A stretch of DNA of 64,000 nt from Hirsutella rhossiliensis (GCF_020360975.1 NW_025408678.1:1736001-1800000); one strand, 5' to 3'; shown: positions 11,702 to 23,814, numbered from the stretch's first letter. The notes: generated from the letters alone by a model not told the origin. Made by a program: numbers and translations.

Positions 11702-13480
11702 ATAAGCTAGCCTTTAAAACGATATTTATAGTATAATCTCTTTTTATAAAGAATATTAATACTTTATAACTAAGAAACCTTAAGAAGTTATAACTATAAC
11801 TATACCTAGCTACCTTATAAGTAAAATTTACTTTAATAGCTAGTATATACTATTTAATTATAGGTATTTATACTTTATAGAAGTATAAGACGACCTTATT
11901 AAATAAGTAAAAGTAACCTTAGTTAAAGAAATTACTATAGGAGCTATAGTTATAAGAATATACCCTTATATTCCTATTTTACTATTATAAAGAAATAATA
12001 AGTATAGGGAGGCTTTATAGAATAAGCTAGTAAGAAGAGGCTTTATAATATAGTCTAAGGGAATAACCCTTAAAGATAAAGACCTTTACTAGATATCTAT
12101 ACCTTCCTTTAAGAAATATAGGTTAAGATAAGCCTATCTTCATAAATATAAATATATATAAAATACATAAGTTAATTATAAGTAGAACGGATACCCTATT
12201 ACCTATTTTAGCCTAGCGGTTCTAAAGATATCCGCGATATAAGAATAGGTAGGGCATAGAATATTCTAGTTAAATCTACTACTTATACTAAAACCTATAG
12301 TCTTATATTAACTATTACGTTATAATTAGACTACCTACTAAGTTAGGAAGATATACTATAAATAGAGCTTTTTAAGCACTATAGAATATACTAGAAAGCT
12401 AACTAATTAGTTTACTAGTAGGCGAGCAATAGTTTATAAAAGATAAAGGATTTCCCTAGGAGTAGTAGATAAAAAAAGTAAGTTTATAAGTATCTTTTAT
12501 AACGCTATTCTTTTAATATATTATTTAGCCTCTTATATACTCGTTATAAATTCTAGACGAAAACCTACCCTATACTCTTTTAACCGATCCTTCTACTTAT
12601 ATTTTTAATTACTTAATCCTACGCTTATTATTATACCTTTTTATAATAACTAAATTTATACTCTTTATTATTTATAGGTATAGCGTAATACTATATACTA
12701 TAATTAATAGAAGGCCTAAAATAAAGAAAGACTTAAGTATATCTTAGAGGATATAAGCGTTAAAGTTATTTAAACTTTAGTATATAATTTAAAGGTAAAT
12801 ATAGTAGTAAAATAAAAGCACTAAAGGTTAATAATAGTACTTATAAAAGTAGTAAAGAAAAAAGGTAAGTAGATTAAATACCTTAACTAAGTAATCCTTA
12901 TAAACTAAATAATAGTTAAAGAGTCTTATAGAATATTAGCTTTTTACTTACTATATAAATAGGAACTAGTACTACCTCTTAAGGTAGAATACCTAACTTA
13001 GTAATTAATTAACTAAGATAAAGTAAAGATAAGAGAAGAATTATTTAAAGTATAAGTATAAGTTTTAGAAAGGAAAGAAAAAGATATAAAAGAAGCTAAG
13101 AAAAGAGTAATAAGATATTAAAATCGATTAATAAAAAGGAAAGATAAAGCTAATAAGTATATAATAAGGAAAGAAAGCCTATAACTTAGAGACCTTATCT
13201 TACTATTTAATATAAGACGATTAAATAATTTAAGGAGGTAAGCTAAGTATTAAATAAGGTAGAACGGTCCTTTTTAAGTAGTATCGCGCTTAGAGTAGTT
13301 TAGGGTATATAGGATTAAGACTTTAAATAGAATTATACTTAATAAGATAATCTTAAGAGAGTATTTAAAGAAGTTTAAAAAGGATAAGGAAGGTTAGTAG
13401 TACTTTATTAAGGACGACTAGTTATTTTAGGATAAGATTACTCTTAATAAAAAGAAGAAGGAAAAAATAATAAATAAAGT
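11702..13480 (+). pseudogene. Outer element integrase remnant, split by LTR-like copy B
   Basis: 11,702-11,950 contains the start of the integrase core (a DDLIK-VKVTLVKEIT-like stretch at about 11,890-11,935). After the insertion, about 12,650-13,300 reads as the rest: VKVI-TLVYNLKVN-like (expected AYHP-type region), then at about 12,900-13,020 a YRISAFYLLYK-ELVLPLEVEYL block typical of the end of Ty3 integrases. A basic tail runs to about 13,480. RIP stops throughout. Confidence 0.7.
11951..12649 (-). repeat. LTR-like copy B (inverted partner of 1,920-2,619)
   Basis: The reverse complement of copy A, inserted in the integrase of the outer element. The two copies face each other across 9.3 kb, which could form a large hairpin, but they sit in one older element and are best read as two independent solo LTR insertions. 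Confidence 0.65.
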
Positions 13481-15530
13481 AAATAATTTACTACTCTTAC
13501 TAAGTAAAGAAGCCTTAGATTAAATAGTACTATAGTTATAATAACTCCTTAACGAACCTTAGAAGGATTAAAGCTAAGAAGAAAAAGAAGAGTAACTATA
13601 AATACTTAAGAAAGGCCTAAGGTATACGATTAGGGTTTAGCTACTATAACTTAGTAAAGTAAAAAAGAATCTTTATATAAGAGCCTTAAAGATATTAATT
13701 TAATAAGAAAAAGAGGAGGTAAAAAAGAGCTAGGAAGGGAAAAGTAATAAAGATAAAAATCTATAACTATTATAAGAAGTACGCTAAAACCTAACTAGTA
13801 ACTAAGGTACTATCTAACTATTTAATTAAAGGATAACTATAGTAGCTAAGATATTTATAAGCGCCTTACTTACTACCTTATCTTTTTAAATTTTTTACTT
13901 AAAGCTCCCTAAGTAAATAAAGATAATATTTCCTACCTTTCCTTAATAATAACCTACCCTTTACTACCTTAAAAGAGATAAATAAAGATATAATTAAATA
14001 ATAAAGTAAGAAAATAAATATTCTTACTACTTACTTTCTTTAAGAATAGGACTTTTTACTTTATAAATAGGGATATTTATTCTTTATTATAAAGAGGGAG
14101 ACTTACTATAGCGAAAATAACCGCGCTTATAAAATAAATTTTAATATATTTTCGACTTATTAAATTAAATATATATAACCTTAAGAGAAAAACTTTTACC
14201 GTTAAAGATAGCGATTAAATAAGGCTACTTACTCTTAGTAAACTTATTATAGACTACTATAAAGTAAACTTAAAGACTATTTAATTATTACTTAAAAGAG
14301 AGCTTATTAAACCTATATAATCTCTTTTTAAGAGAAATAAGCGTAAGGTTAATTTCCTCTCTTTCCTTTAAATCCTTAGTAAGACTAAAGGGATTAAGGA
14401 TATTATAAAAAAGATAAAGGGCGGTCTTATTATTAATATACTTATTATAAAATTTATTAGTCTTAAGGTTAGTATAGAAATTATAACTATATATATAGTT
14501 AGCGAATCTATTAAGGTCGTAAGTAGCCCTATAGTATTTAGGGAAGTACTACTATTTATAAATAGGCGCCTTAGTTAAATCCTAGATATAGTTAGCGTAA
14601 GAGCTACTAGTAATACTTAAAAGAAAGATAGACTTATAAAAAGGAAATATAATATACTTATAAGTAGAAGTTATAGTCGTTTAATAAGTTTAAATATACC
14701 CTTAATAAAGGCGAGGGTTATAAGTTCTATATAAAGTAATTAAGACTACTTAAGAGTATTCTTACCGCCCTAAACTAAACTAAGAAAAGAAATATCTATA
14801 TAAATAAGTAATTTCTATAAAGATATAAGTTACTAGCCGACGTCTATAATAAAGAGTATAAAAGACGATTTAATTATACTAACCTAGTATACTCTTAAGA
14901 AAGTAAGGGAGAGGAGAGTAACTATATACTTTAATTTTAATAATATTAAGAGCTTTTAATAAGACCTATAACTAAAAGGTAATTTCTATATAAATTAGAA
15001 ACCCTTAGTAACTAATATTATTTCTACTATAGACCTAAGTCTCGAAGTAACTATAGATCTATAAAAGAAGATAGTTAGAATAAGCTTAGTAAGATTAAAT
15101 AAGTTAGATAGTCGTTACTTAAAAGTACTTTATATAAAAAGGAAAGACCTTAGTACGATAATTCTAAGTAAGAAGAGTAGTAGTAACGAGGGAAGGTTAT
15201 AAAAGAGTAGTTAAAGAGAGGTTAATAATATCTAGTAGCTCTTTAGTTTTAAGTTTAGCGGTCTTATAAGATATAATAAGGAAGAAGAGGTAGTTATAAA
15301 AAGAGAAGATAAGAGGTAGCGGTCTAAAGAAATAAAGAAGATAAAAAAGAAAAGAGGAAGAAGAGGAATAAAAAGAGTAAAGAAAGGAAGAAAAGGGCGG
15401 AGATTAAATAGCTCTTTAATTAATAACTAGTAAAAGAAGCTATTTAAGTATAACCCTTAAATACGCTTAAGACCTTCCCGCTATAAAAGCTAGCTAAAGT
15501 AACTAATAACTACGCGCTTTAATAACTATT
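13481..15530. repeat. RIP-degraded AT-rich sequence, family not identified
   Basis: Base composition and CA/TG loss are as in the rest of the block. The first ~300 bp may be the C-terminal tail and 3' region of the outer element; the remainder gave no recognisable domain on either strand. No ORF. Confidence 0.6.
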
Positions 15531-15532
15531 TA

Positions 15533-15627
15533 TTCCTCTTACTATACCCTCCTTCTTCCTTCCTTCTTCTTTCTTTCTTTTTCTTCCTTCCTTTTTCTTC
15601 CTTTTATATATATATATATATACTCTA
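15533..15627. repeat. Polypyrimidine tract followed by (TA)n
   Basis: A run of CCTTCTTTC-type pyrimidines to about 15,604 followed by a short TA microsatellite. It may mark the end of a degraded transposon, but this is not certain. Confidence 0.6.
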
Positions 15628-18600
15628 TATACTTCTTTACTTATAATAATTCCCTCTACTAATATAACTCTTATATATATATATATAACCCTCTTAGCCT
15701 CTTAGCGTTATAACTTAAAACTACTTACCTTAACTATTTAATCTTAACTTCTTTTTCTCTTTCGCTTACTCTACCTTTTCCTAAGATATAGCAGCGAACT
15801 TAAATAGTATCCTAGGCCTAGCTATAGACCTCCTTAAAAATACCGCTATTTTCTTTAGTATACTATTATTTAGGAGTAAGAGCTTTATTTTACTTACTTA
15901 CTATAGTAAAGTTAAAGTAAAAGGCGGTAAAGGGCGCTTTTATATTAATAACAAGGAAAAGTTTATAGACTAAGACTAATACGACGTTTATAAGTAAAAG
16001 TAACCTCCTTAATATATCTATAAAGATTATTAGTACTTAATATTAATAGGGCCTATTAAATAGCGGGATATTACCTTTAAAAATACTTAGATAATATATA
16101 AGGGTATTAAAAAGATAAACGGATTTACTAGGAATAAGGCCTACTAAGAAGAGTATATCGTTAACGTATATAACTTTCTTTATAAAGCTATTAATAAATA
16201 ATAAGCTATAAGCTTTAGCCTTAGCGTAATAATTAAGATCTTAATAAAAGGTATTAAGAATATAGTATACCCTTTACCTTACTTACTATTAGTTTATACT
16301 AACTATTAAGGGGAACCTATCGAAGATATAAAAGATAGATATATAAAGTACTATAAATACCTAAATAATAAGGAGTATTTAATTAAGTTTACCGCTCCTA
16401 CCTTTAACCTTAGTTACTTTATATATAAATAAAGGTATATAACTAAAGTTATTAACTTTTTAATAGAGCTAAATAAAGAGGGACTTTACTAAGGAGCGTT
16501 CTTTTAAAACTATAAGGAAGGAAACTTAGTTATTTTTAATACTTAGAAAGAGGGACGGTATACTAAACTCTATATATTCTTATAAGTATAGCGGTAGTTT
16601 TTTTATATCCTCTAAGTTCCTTATAACTTTACTTATACGCTAGTCCCTTATACTACTTAGTAAGAAAGGTAGGAATATAGCTACTTAGCCTTAATAATAA
16701 TCTAATACTAAGTTAAAAGTATAGTTAGGCTATACCTTAAGATAATTAAGTAGTAATACCTAAAGGTTAAAGTAATTTTAAAGTAAAGGTATAGGGTAAT
16801 ATAAGAACTATAAATAGATAAAATCTTATACTAAGACTAGTATTTCTTTAAGCTAGATAAGAGAATAAGTATAAAAGGCTACTTTAATAGGCTAATATAT
16901 AGAATCTAAGCTATTACGGTAAACGAACTTAATTATATATAAGTAATATTATAAGGTAATAGAGTTTCCTAGTAGTTTAATAGTAGGGTTAAACGACTAT
17001 AAAGGATACTATTTAATTAAGGTTTAATAACTTTCGGCGGAGTCTTTCTTATAAGGATTCTTAGGTATAAACGGATTTACTAATATAACTATATTATTTT
17101 AAGAGATTAAGAAGAATAAGACTTTTAGGAAGTCCTAAAGGTAGTTAACCTTTAAGATAAGCCCGGCGGATAGAAACTACTACTTTAAAAAAACATAGAA
17201 CTAGCTTATATAGTAAGGAGAGCGAGAAAAAAGCTAACTATACTAGCTACCTTTATAAAGTAACCTAACTTAATCGCTTAAGCTATATACGGTTTCTTTA
17301 TAAAACTCCTCCTTAAAAAGACCCCTAACTATTTAATCGCGCTAATAGGAATCGAGAATAAGCCTAGACCTTTATTACCTTAAGCGTTAACTAAATTAAG
17401 CTCTTTATCTAAACTAAGTAGCCTTTCCTTAAGTAACCTTAAAATAGGATCCCTACCTTAGAGTTTATAAAGGAGAGAGCTAAGTGCCCTTACTAGTCCC
17501 TTTATCTATATAGAAATAACGCCTTTATTTTCCCCCTTAGATATATAGCTAATTAGGCCTACTCCTTACCTACTATTAATAACTCCTTTAAATATATAAA
17601 GGAGCGAAAGACTTATAACTATACCCCCGCTAATAACTTAATAAGAAGCTAGTAGGGAAGAAAGGTAGATAGCGCGGCTACTAACTTACCCTAGGACTCT
17701 AAAATTACTAGGCGCTTAGTTAATTACCTTAAGGCTAAAGACTCTAGTAACGCCTATAGCGCGCCCTATTACTCCTTAAAAATAAAGTATAGTAATAGCC
17801 TTTCTAGCTATAGTCCCTATAAGGTTTATACTAAGCTTTAAACCCTCCTAGGTTAAAAGAGTTAAAAACCTAGGAATATATTAAAACTATTACTAGGATA
17901 TTAACGACTATAATTCTATATATTTATATAGGACTACTAGTAACGCGATAACGATTAGTCTATAAGACTTTATAGCTTATTTAATCTAGCTATACTTAAA
18001 GCTATAGACTAGTAAAGACGCTAACTACTTTATTTCCCTAACGCTTTTAAGAATAATAAGCGCGAATACTTAGGAGCGTATATAAAGGGTAGTAGATAAT
18101 TATCTAAAGAAGGAAGTATATAAGTAAAGATAGGAAAGAGCTAAATAAGTAGCTTATAGGTAAAAGGAGGAATAAATAACGTAAAGGGAAGGGATTATAG
18201 TAAAGGAGAAAAAGTTCTATTAATAGTTTATTTACTTACTTATATACTTAAAAAGAGAGCCTTACCTATTATTATTACGCCCTTTCTATTAATATCTTAA
18301 GTCGGAAAGTTACTAGGGAGGAGTTTAACGGGTAAGATCGCACCCCTATAGATATTAGCCTATTAAAGGGATAAGACCCCTAGTACTCCTTATCTAACTT
18401 CCTTCTAAGTATACTTAAAGGCTTTATAAAGACCTTAATTATTTAATAAGGTATCTTCCTTAATTATAGTTAATTTGAATTTTTATTTTTCCCTTTTAAA
18501 GTAAAGACCGCTAGTTACGCGACTCTAGTAAAGATAAAGAGGTATAAAGTAAAGAAATCTCTAAGACTTATATTAATAACCTAAGACCCTTAGAGCTATA

Positions 18601-19880
18601 TATAGGACTAATAATTAGATAATTATATAGTTAATTACTCTACTAATCCTTAGCTATATACTATACGTACTTTAGGTATATACCCTCGTCCCTATTAAAC
18701 TAGCTACCTAGGCTGCCCTAGGATATCGATCCCGCTAAAGGTTTTAGCTTTTACGGCGAAGATATTAAGGATAGGGGTCTCTAAGAGGTTAAGAACGCCC
18801 TAGGCTACTAGCTTAGTTAAGCTAGTAGGAAGGTCGGCCGATTTAATAGGTAGCTCCTTAAGGTATAAGGACTACTTTTTCTATTACTTTAGAAGCTTCT
18901 TTACTATATATAGGGCCTTTATTATTATAACTATATTACCTTTATTTTAAGTTAATAGAGCTAATATAGCTAGTTCCCTTATAGCCTTATTAAGCTCGTT
19001 ATAAAGAGTAATAAGGTTAATAGTTAGCGTTAGCGATTCTTTCTTTAGCTTTAAAATAAGTTAAAAGTCCTCTTTTATATTCTTCTTAGCTAGGGCCTTA
19101 GTTAAGGCTTTTACTAGGGCTTTTACTAAAGCCTTAGCTAGGGCCTTAGCCGGGGCCTTAGGCGCTTTCTTTATAGTAACCTTAGCCTATAAGCTCGCTT
19201 TAAGGTTTCCTTAGGTAGCCTTAGGCTACTAAGCGGCCTTAGGCTAGTATAAGGGCTATTATAGGGGCTGTTAGCGGTCTAGGGTCCTTATAGCTACCTT
19301 CTTAAGCCCTTTTATAAAGGTCTTATAAAAGGGTTCGATTTTTTAAGCTTCCTTAAGGGCCTAGAAGGCCTATTAAAGGAAGCCCTAGGCCCGGTCCTTA
19401 GGGAAAAGGTACTAGGGCTAGGGCTAGGTCTATTATAAGTATTAAAATATAGGTCGGATAGGTATAGAGCTAATAAGGCTATTAAGGGCAGCTCTCTTTT
19501 ACCCCTTTACTTACTTTAAGGGCTAGTTAAGCTAAAAGTAGCTAGCCTAAGGTAGGGCTAGGCTAGGCCTAAAGAGGCTAGTCTTTAGTATAGGCTAAGT
19601 ATTATCTTCTATCTTAATATCCTTTAGGTCTTAGTCTTAGGTCCTAGGCCTTTCTTCTAGGGTCCTTAAAGGGCGTTAGCCTTCTAGAGCTTCTTTTAAG
19701 CGGGCCTTAGCCTCTAGGGTACCTATTTCGACCCTTAGGTTAGGGGTTAAAGTTAAAGGGGCCCTCCTTAGGTCTAGGCTAGGGTCCTAAGTCGGGTCCG
19801 GGCTAGGTCCTATTAGCGGGGGGCATATACCCTTAGTTAGCGAGGGTAAGGAAGAGTTTTCTACCCGTATAAGGGAGAAC
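15628..19880. repeat. RIP-degraded sequence, unassigned
   Basis: Strong CA/TG depletion continues. From about 18,650 the GC content rises while CA/TG remain rare, suggesting a GC-rich source sequence. Apart from the Lys/Ala repeat at 19,090-19,170 I could not recognise a domain. Confidence 0.6.
19090..19170 (-). repeat. Fossil Lys-Ala repeat coding sequence
   Basis: On the - strand this reads as repeated K-A-L/P-x tetrads (PKAPAKALAKALVKAL...) in one uninterrupted frame over about 28 codons, built from near-identical 12 bp units (ggccttagctag on the + strand). It resembles the basic tail of a linker-histone-like or other Lys/Ala-rich protein. Identity unknown. Confidence 0.45.
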
Positions 19881-20570
19881 CTCGCCTAATTCGCAATCTT
19901 TAGTAGTATATTGCGCACCCGCTAGTAGCTGTACGAGGCTGCACTTAGGGGGGCGTAATACGCTATTCGTGGCGGTTCTAGGCGTATGCTTTTTTCGTGT
20001 TTTAGGCTTAGTTTCGAAAAGTTAGCCGAGAAGACATAATAATATTTTATAGCCTAGCTCTTACTATTAATGCCTAGACCTATACTAAGGGTAAATACCC
20101 TTATATATAATTATATAATAAACCTTTTATTTATATTTAAAAGAGCTATATAATTCCGTGCGTTTATCTACTAGCTTCTTATTCTTTAGATAATTCTTAT
20201 TAATTGCCTAATACTATCTCTAACCCGTATAGAGCCGAATGTCTAATACTAGATCTACTAGGGCTGCGAAGCCTCGAGAATGCTGATTGAAGCCGATCTA
20301 AAGACAGCTTCCCGAAGTTTTCTGCGTCAATCAGTAGCTTGGGCACGGATTCCACAGCCATTTTCCACGCTGCGGAGATTAGAGATGCCCGGCTCACCAA
20401 ACAAGGCTCACTAAACAAGGCTCACCCGGCTCACGCAGGGTCGCGCAATTGGCCGGAGCGGGGGAGCCGGCTGCGCATTTTCCTCCGGGTCCCGCTGATA
20501 CCACCACCTTGAAACCTTCGACAACCGCCCATCTTCATGATAATTAACCGAGTGCTGCTATTACGCGGCA
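19881..20570. other. Boundary between RIPped block and gene space; upstream region of the kinase gene
   Basis: CA and TG return gradually between 19,880 and 20,200, with a last AT-rich patch at 20,040-20,180. At 20,391-20,418 there are two copies of ggctcac(c/t)aaacaa followed by a partial third. A 72-codon - strand open frame (20,200-20,418) lies over these repeats and is not convincing as a gene. Confidence 0.55.
20391..20425. repeat. 14 bp tandem repeat upstream of kinase gene
   Basis: Two full copies (20,391-20,404 and 20,405-20,418) and a partial third. It lies about 150 bp upstream of the predicted start codon. Confidence 0.8.
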
Positions 20571-22080
20571 ATGCATCGCCTTACTCACCGGCTACCATCT
20601 AGATTCTGCAGGCCATCTGTTTTGCTTTTCCGCCCAAAACATATAGACCATCATCAGCGTCTCTGGTTCAATTCGCCGACGCCACCCAACTTGACCCTAT
20701 TCTCTTCAACAGCAATGTCGCGGGGTCCAGGCGCAAGTGACCCTCCCTTGAGATGTAACTTTATCGATGGCGTCGAGGCCATCGAAAAGTACAGGCCTGG
20801 GGGCTACCATCCCATCGCAATTGGCGACGTGCTGCACAAGCGCTATCGCATTGTGGACAAGTTGGGTTTCGGTGGCTATTCAACCGTCTGGCTTGCCCAT
20901 GATGCTCACCTGCAGCGCTACGTCGCTGTCAAGGTCGGAATTGCCAACTCAGTTCATCAAGAGATCAAGGCACTCAAAGCTCTGTCGCTGCCCCTTTCAC
21001 CATCCTCTTCCATTCACCCAGGACGCTCTTTAATTCCGACGCCCTTGGACGAATTCGAGTTGCACGGCCCAAACGGAACCCATCCATGCTACACAATGGC
21101 GCCCGCCCGATGCAATCTCAGCGAGGTATCCTACAGTCGCCTATTTCCACTTGAAGTTGCCCGGGCGTTATGCTTTGGCCTCACGCAGGCAGTTGCATAT
21201 ACACATTCACAAGGCTACGTGCATGGAGGTTTGTCATTGTCATGACTTGATGCGGTTGGTGCGTCTCGCTGTTTATTGTGCTAGCTAACCCTGATGGCTT
21301 CATCTTTCAGACATTCATCTTCGAAATGTTCTAGTCGGGCTCCCAAGAGCTTTTCACGAGCTGTCGGTTCAACAGCTGTATGATGAATATGGCGAGCCCG
21401 AGACGGTCCCCGTCACACCGATTGACGGAAGTTCACTGCCTCCCAACGTCCCGCCCACGGCCGTGGTGCCCCTATATCTTGGAAAAGACGCGGAAGAGTT
21501 CACTCTGTCCGACACGCGTGTGCTTCTGAGTGATTTTGGAGAATTATTCGCCCTAAAGTCCGAGGCACGACACGCTCGGGATTGTCACACGCCGCTCGCA
21601 ATGCGACCGCCAGAAAGCCGATTTGAGCCAGCTTCCCTTCTCTCCTACTCGGCAGATATCTGGAGCTTAGCTACCGCAATATGGGAGATCATCGGTATGA
21701 AGGCCATCTTCAGCAGCGAGTTTGCGACCCCCGACGAAGTGACATCACAGCAAATCAATGTGCTAGGACCCATGCCGGCAGCTTGGTGGGAGGGTTGGGA
21801 GGCAAAATATACCTTTTTTGACGAGAATGGGCACCCAAAGCAGGGCACGTATCCCTGGCCACCCCTTGCCGAGGCTTTTGAGGACGGGGTGCAGAAATAT
21901 CGGCGAAAGTTTCAGGCAGGCATCTTCGACCAAGAAGAAACAAGTGCCATTTTGGATCTTGTGCGCCGAATGCTGGCCTTTGAGCCAGAGAAAAGACCAA
22001 CGGCTGAAGAGGTCCTGGAGTCGGAGTGGATGGTTAAATGGGCTCAACCAGATTTCAAGCGCAGTTTAGGATGTCAATAG
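20571..22080 (+). CDS. SRPK-like serine/threonine protein kinase
   Basis: Two exons, 20,571-21,228 and 21,311-22,080, join in frame (82 bp intron gtttgt...tttcag) to give 475 residues. Seen: Gly-rich loop LGFGGYSTVWLA (about residue 98), catalytic Lys in VAVKV (121), the catalytic loop VHGDIHLRN created across the splice junction, DFG in LLSDFGE, and the APE-region MRPPES. The HGD form of the HRD motif and the RY-IVDKLGFGGYSTVW opening are typical of the fungal SRPK-like kinase expansion, usually about 400-450 residues. The first 48 residues look like leader or 5' UTR sequence, so Met49 (20,715) is an equally likely start. It is the first gene after the RIPped block. Substrate unknown; family SR-protein phosphorylation is only an analogy. 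Confidence 0.85.
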
Positions 22081-22767
22081 ATGTCCATTTGATTTTTGTA
22101 CCTATATGTACCTGCAGCCTGGATCGTAGAAGTTGGCGCGTTTGAGCTATATACCCTTCTGCCTTTAATCCTTGCTGGGCAGGTGCGAATAGGCAACTGG
22201 ACTGTCTGTGTATTCTTCGAGCTGACGCTCAGCGGGCCAAACAACCTTATTCGATTTCCTTCCGCCTCGAAGACTTATGTCCTCCTTCTCTGGAGCATGC
22301 GTTGCTAATTTAAGAACAAAATCGTCTTTTCCTTCAGTATATCCATGAGATGCGACGTGGAATTCACGTGCGATTCGATCCTTTTGTTTTAATGGCAAAA
22401 AAGTGCCGTGCCAACCGTTGGTGTCTTCAACATGTCTGCCATCCATTGTCGTGGTTTTGTGAAGGTCAGGGTCCGTTCAGGGGGAGTGTATTGCCGACAT
22501 GGAGGAAATATTGAACAAAACTGCTACCACCTTGGGCAGCTGCCATGATCGCAATGTAGAATAACAATAGGTAAGGCGATAAATAATAACAGGATAGGCG
22601 AGCTGCTAAGATCAAGCGACTGAAAGTGTTTTCTTACTTGCCTTGATGTTTGCTTTGCCTTTCCTTTTAGACAGCAATCCCCTTTGAAATCACGTCTGTA
22701 TACCTACCCCTCTTTTTTACAAGTCCTAGGTCGGTGCAACCGCTAGCAGGCTGATGGACGGAGACAC
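22081..22767. other. Intergenic; no convincing gene
   Basis: 3' flank of the kinase. A 93-codon open frame on the - strand (22,165-22,446, starting MDGRHVEDTN) has balanced composition, but no recognisable domain or signal peptide, so it is not called. Confidence 0.5.
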
Positions 22768-23206
22768 ATGTGGAGCAGACCGGGAGCTGAACGTTTAAGC
22801 TACCTGATGAATGTCGGGGAGCACAAGGGCGCCATTGTCACGGGCCTCATTGGCGAGACGAAGCCCCAGGTCATGGTGTGATGAGTGATGATTCTTGCCG
22901 TCGATTGCAAGGACGCGGTTCGCTGACGACGGCCCCCCCCAACAGCTCGAGCTGGGCGGCTACGTCGGATACTCGGCCATCCTCTTCGGCGCCGCCCTCC
23001 AAAAGGCCGGCGGGCGGCGCTACATCTCCCTCGAGCGCAACCCCGAGTTCGCCGCCGTGGCCAGCTCTCTCGTCGACCTGGCCGGGCTCGCCGCCGTCGT
23101 CCACGTCGTCGTCGGCCCCAGCGCAGACTCCCTGCGCCGCCTGCACTCGCACGGCCACCTCGCCCGCATCGACCTCTCTTCCTCGACCACTTGCGTATTT
23201 TTCTAG
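22768..23206 (+). pseudogene. Truncated catechol O-methyltransferase-like gene relic
   Basis: Exon 22,768-22,875 (YLMNVGEHKGAIVTGLIGE, COMT-like) and exon 22,946-23,206 join across a 70 bp intron (gtgtga...aacag). They give LELGGYVGYSA, the SAM-binding motif I, and YISLERNPEF, the acidic motif. The family normally has about 40-60 residues before YLMNVG and a C-terminal half with a metal-binding Asp/Asn; both are missing. After RIDL the frame runs into unrelated residues and a stop, although FLDH is still visible one frame over (about 23,180-23,190), pointing to an indel. About 120 residues remain, too short for a working enzyme. It is not RIP-mutated. Alternative: a misassembled or highly diverged gene; pseudogene is more likely. 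Confidence 0.65.
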
Positions 23207-23814
23207 CCTTGAACTCGATACTTGGGCTTTGCAAAGCAGTGAGCACCCCTGCCACTGACGACAGACTGCTCTTGAGCGGCCACTGCCGGCATCTGTTGCA
23301 CCGAGTGCGACGTCCCTGCAGGACTCGCGTGCCGTCTGCCGAGCGTCGTAATCCTGCTGGACTTGCTCGATTCGCGCAGCTGGTGAACATTCGGCTTCAG
23401 GCACAGCATCGCTGTTTACCGTGAGCCGTACGGACGGATTTCGGAGTCGGAGCTTTCGGACTGGACGAGCGGGGCCGGAGACGCTCCAATTCTCCGCTCC
23501 GCTTACTTCAGCCGGCGCCTACAGCGGACGGAGACGGACTTCGGAGCAACAATGCCGACATCATTTTGCGTGAAATTGAAGACGTGAGCACAACCCGCCG
23601 CCGCAGCAGCACGCAAGCGTCCCTCTCGGCTTCATGCTTCGCCAGTGCTCCGTCCAACCCCTCCTCTGCCACCTACGCGCCGCATCGCTCTGGGCCGTCG
23701 CCATTGCCGCGCTGCTGTTTCTGTCGATCCGGGCCGTCGTGACGAGAAGGGCGGACGAGACAAAGCCGAAAAGCCGCGGCAAGGCCCTCTGACGAGTGAA
23801 TACGCGGCCCGCCC
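23207..23814. other. Intergenic; no convincing gene
   Basis: GC-rich sequence with several cggacgga/cggagtcgg-type short repeats at 23,425-23,550. Open frames on both strands are short or Arg-rich artefacts of GC content. It contains the promoter of the thioesterase-like gene. Confidence 0.45.

Larger units (their letters stand above)
1..13480 (+). mobile_element. Outer Ty3/gypsy retrotransposon, RIP-degraded, interrupted by later insertions
   Basis: A Ty3/gypsy polyprotein can still be followed on the + strand if CA-to-TA and TG-to-TA changes are allowed for. Gag/protease-like sequence probably lies at 1-1,900, the segment preceding the reverse transcriptase and the RT itself at about 2,760-3,640, RNase H at about 4,060-4,470, the integrase zinc-binding part up to 4,840, and the integrase core and tail at 11,702-11,950 and 12,650-13,480. 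Three insertions interrupt it: LTR-like copies at 1,920-2,619 and 11,951-12,649 and a whole element at 4,841-11,701. There are stops in every frame and no usable ORF. Its own LTRs were not found; the 5' end probably lies outside the window. The RT/RNase H/IN order is well supported, the gag end less so. Confidence 0.75.

Noticed and set aside
1920..12649. Inverted ~700 bp copies as terminal inverted repeats of one large DNA transposon
   Set aside because: The sequence on both outer sides and between them belongs to one continuous Ty3 polyprotein on the + strand, so two separate LTR-type insertions explain it better.
22165..22446. 93-codon - strand frame downstream of the kinase
   Set aside because: Balanced composition but no signal peptide, domain or splice context; could be chance in the kinase 3' flank.
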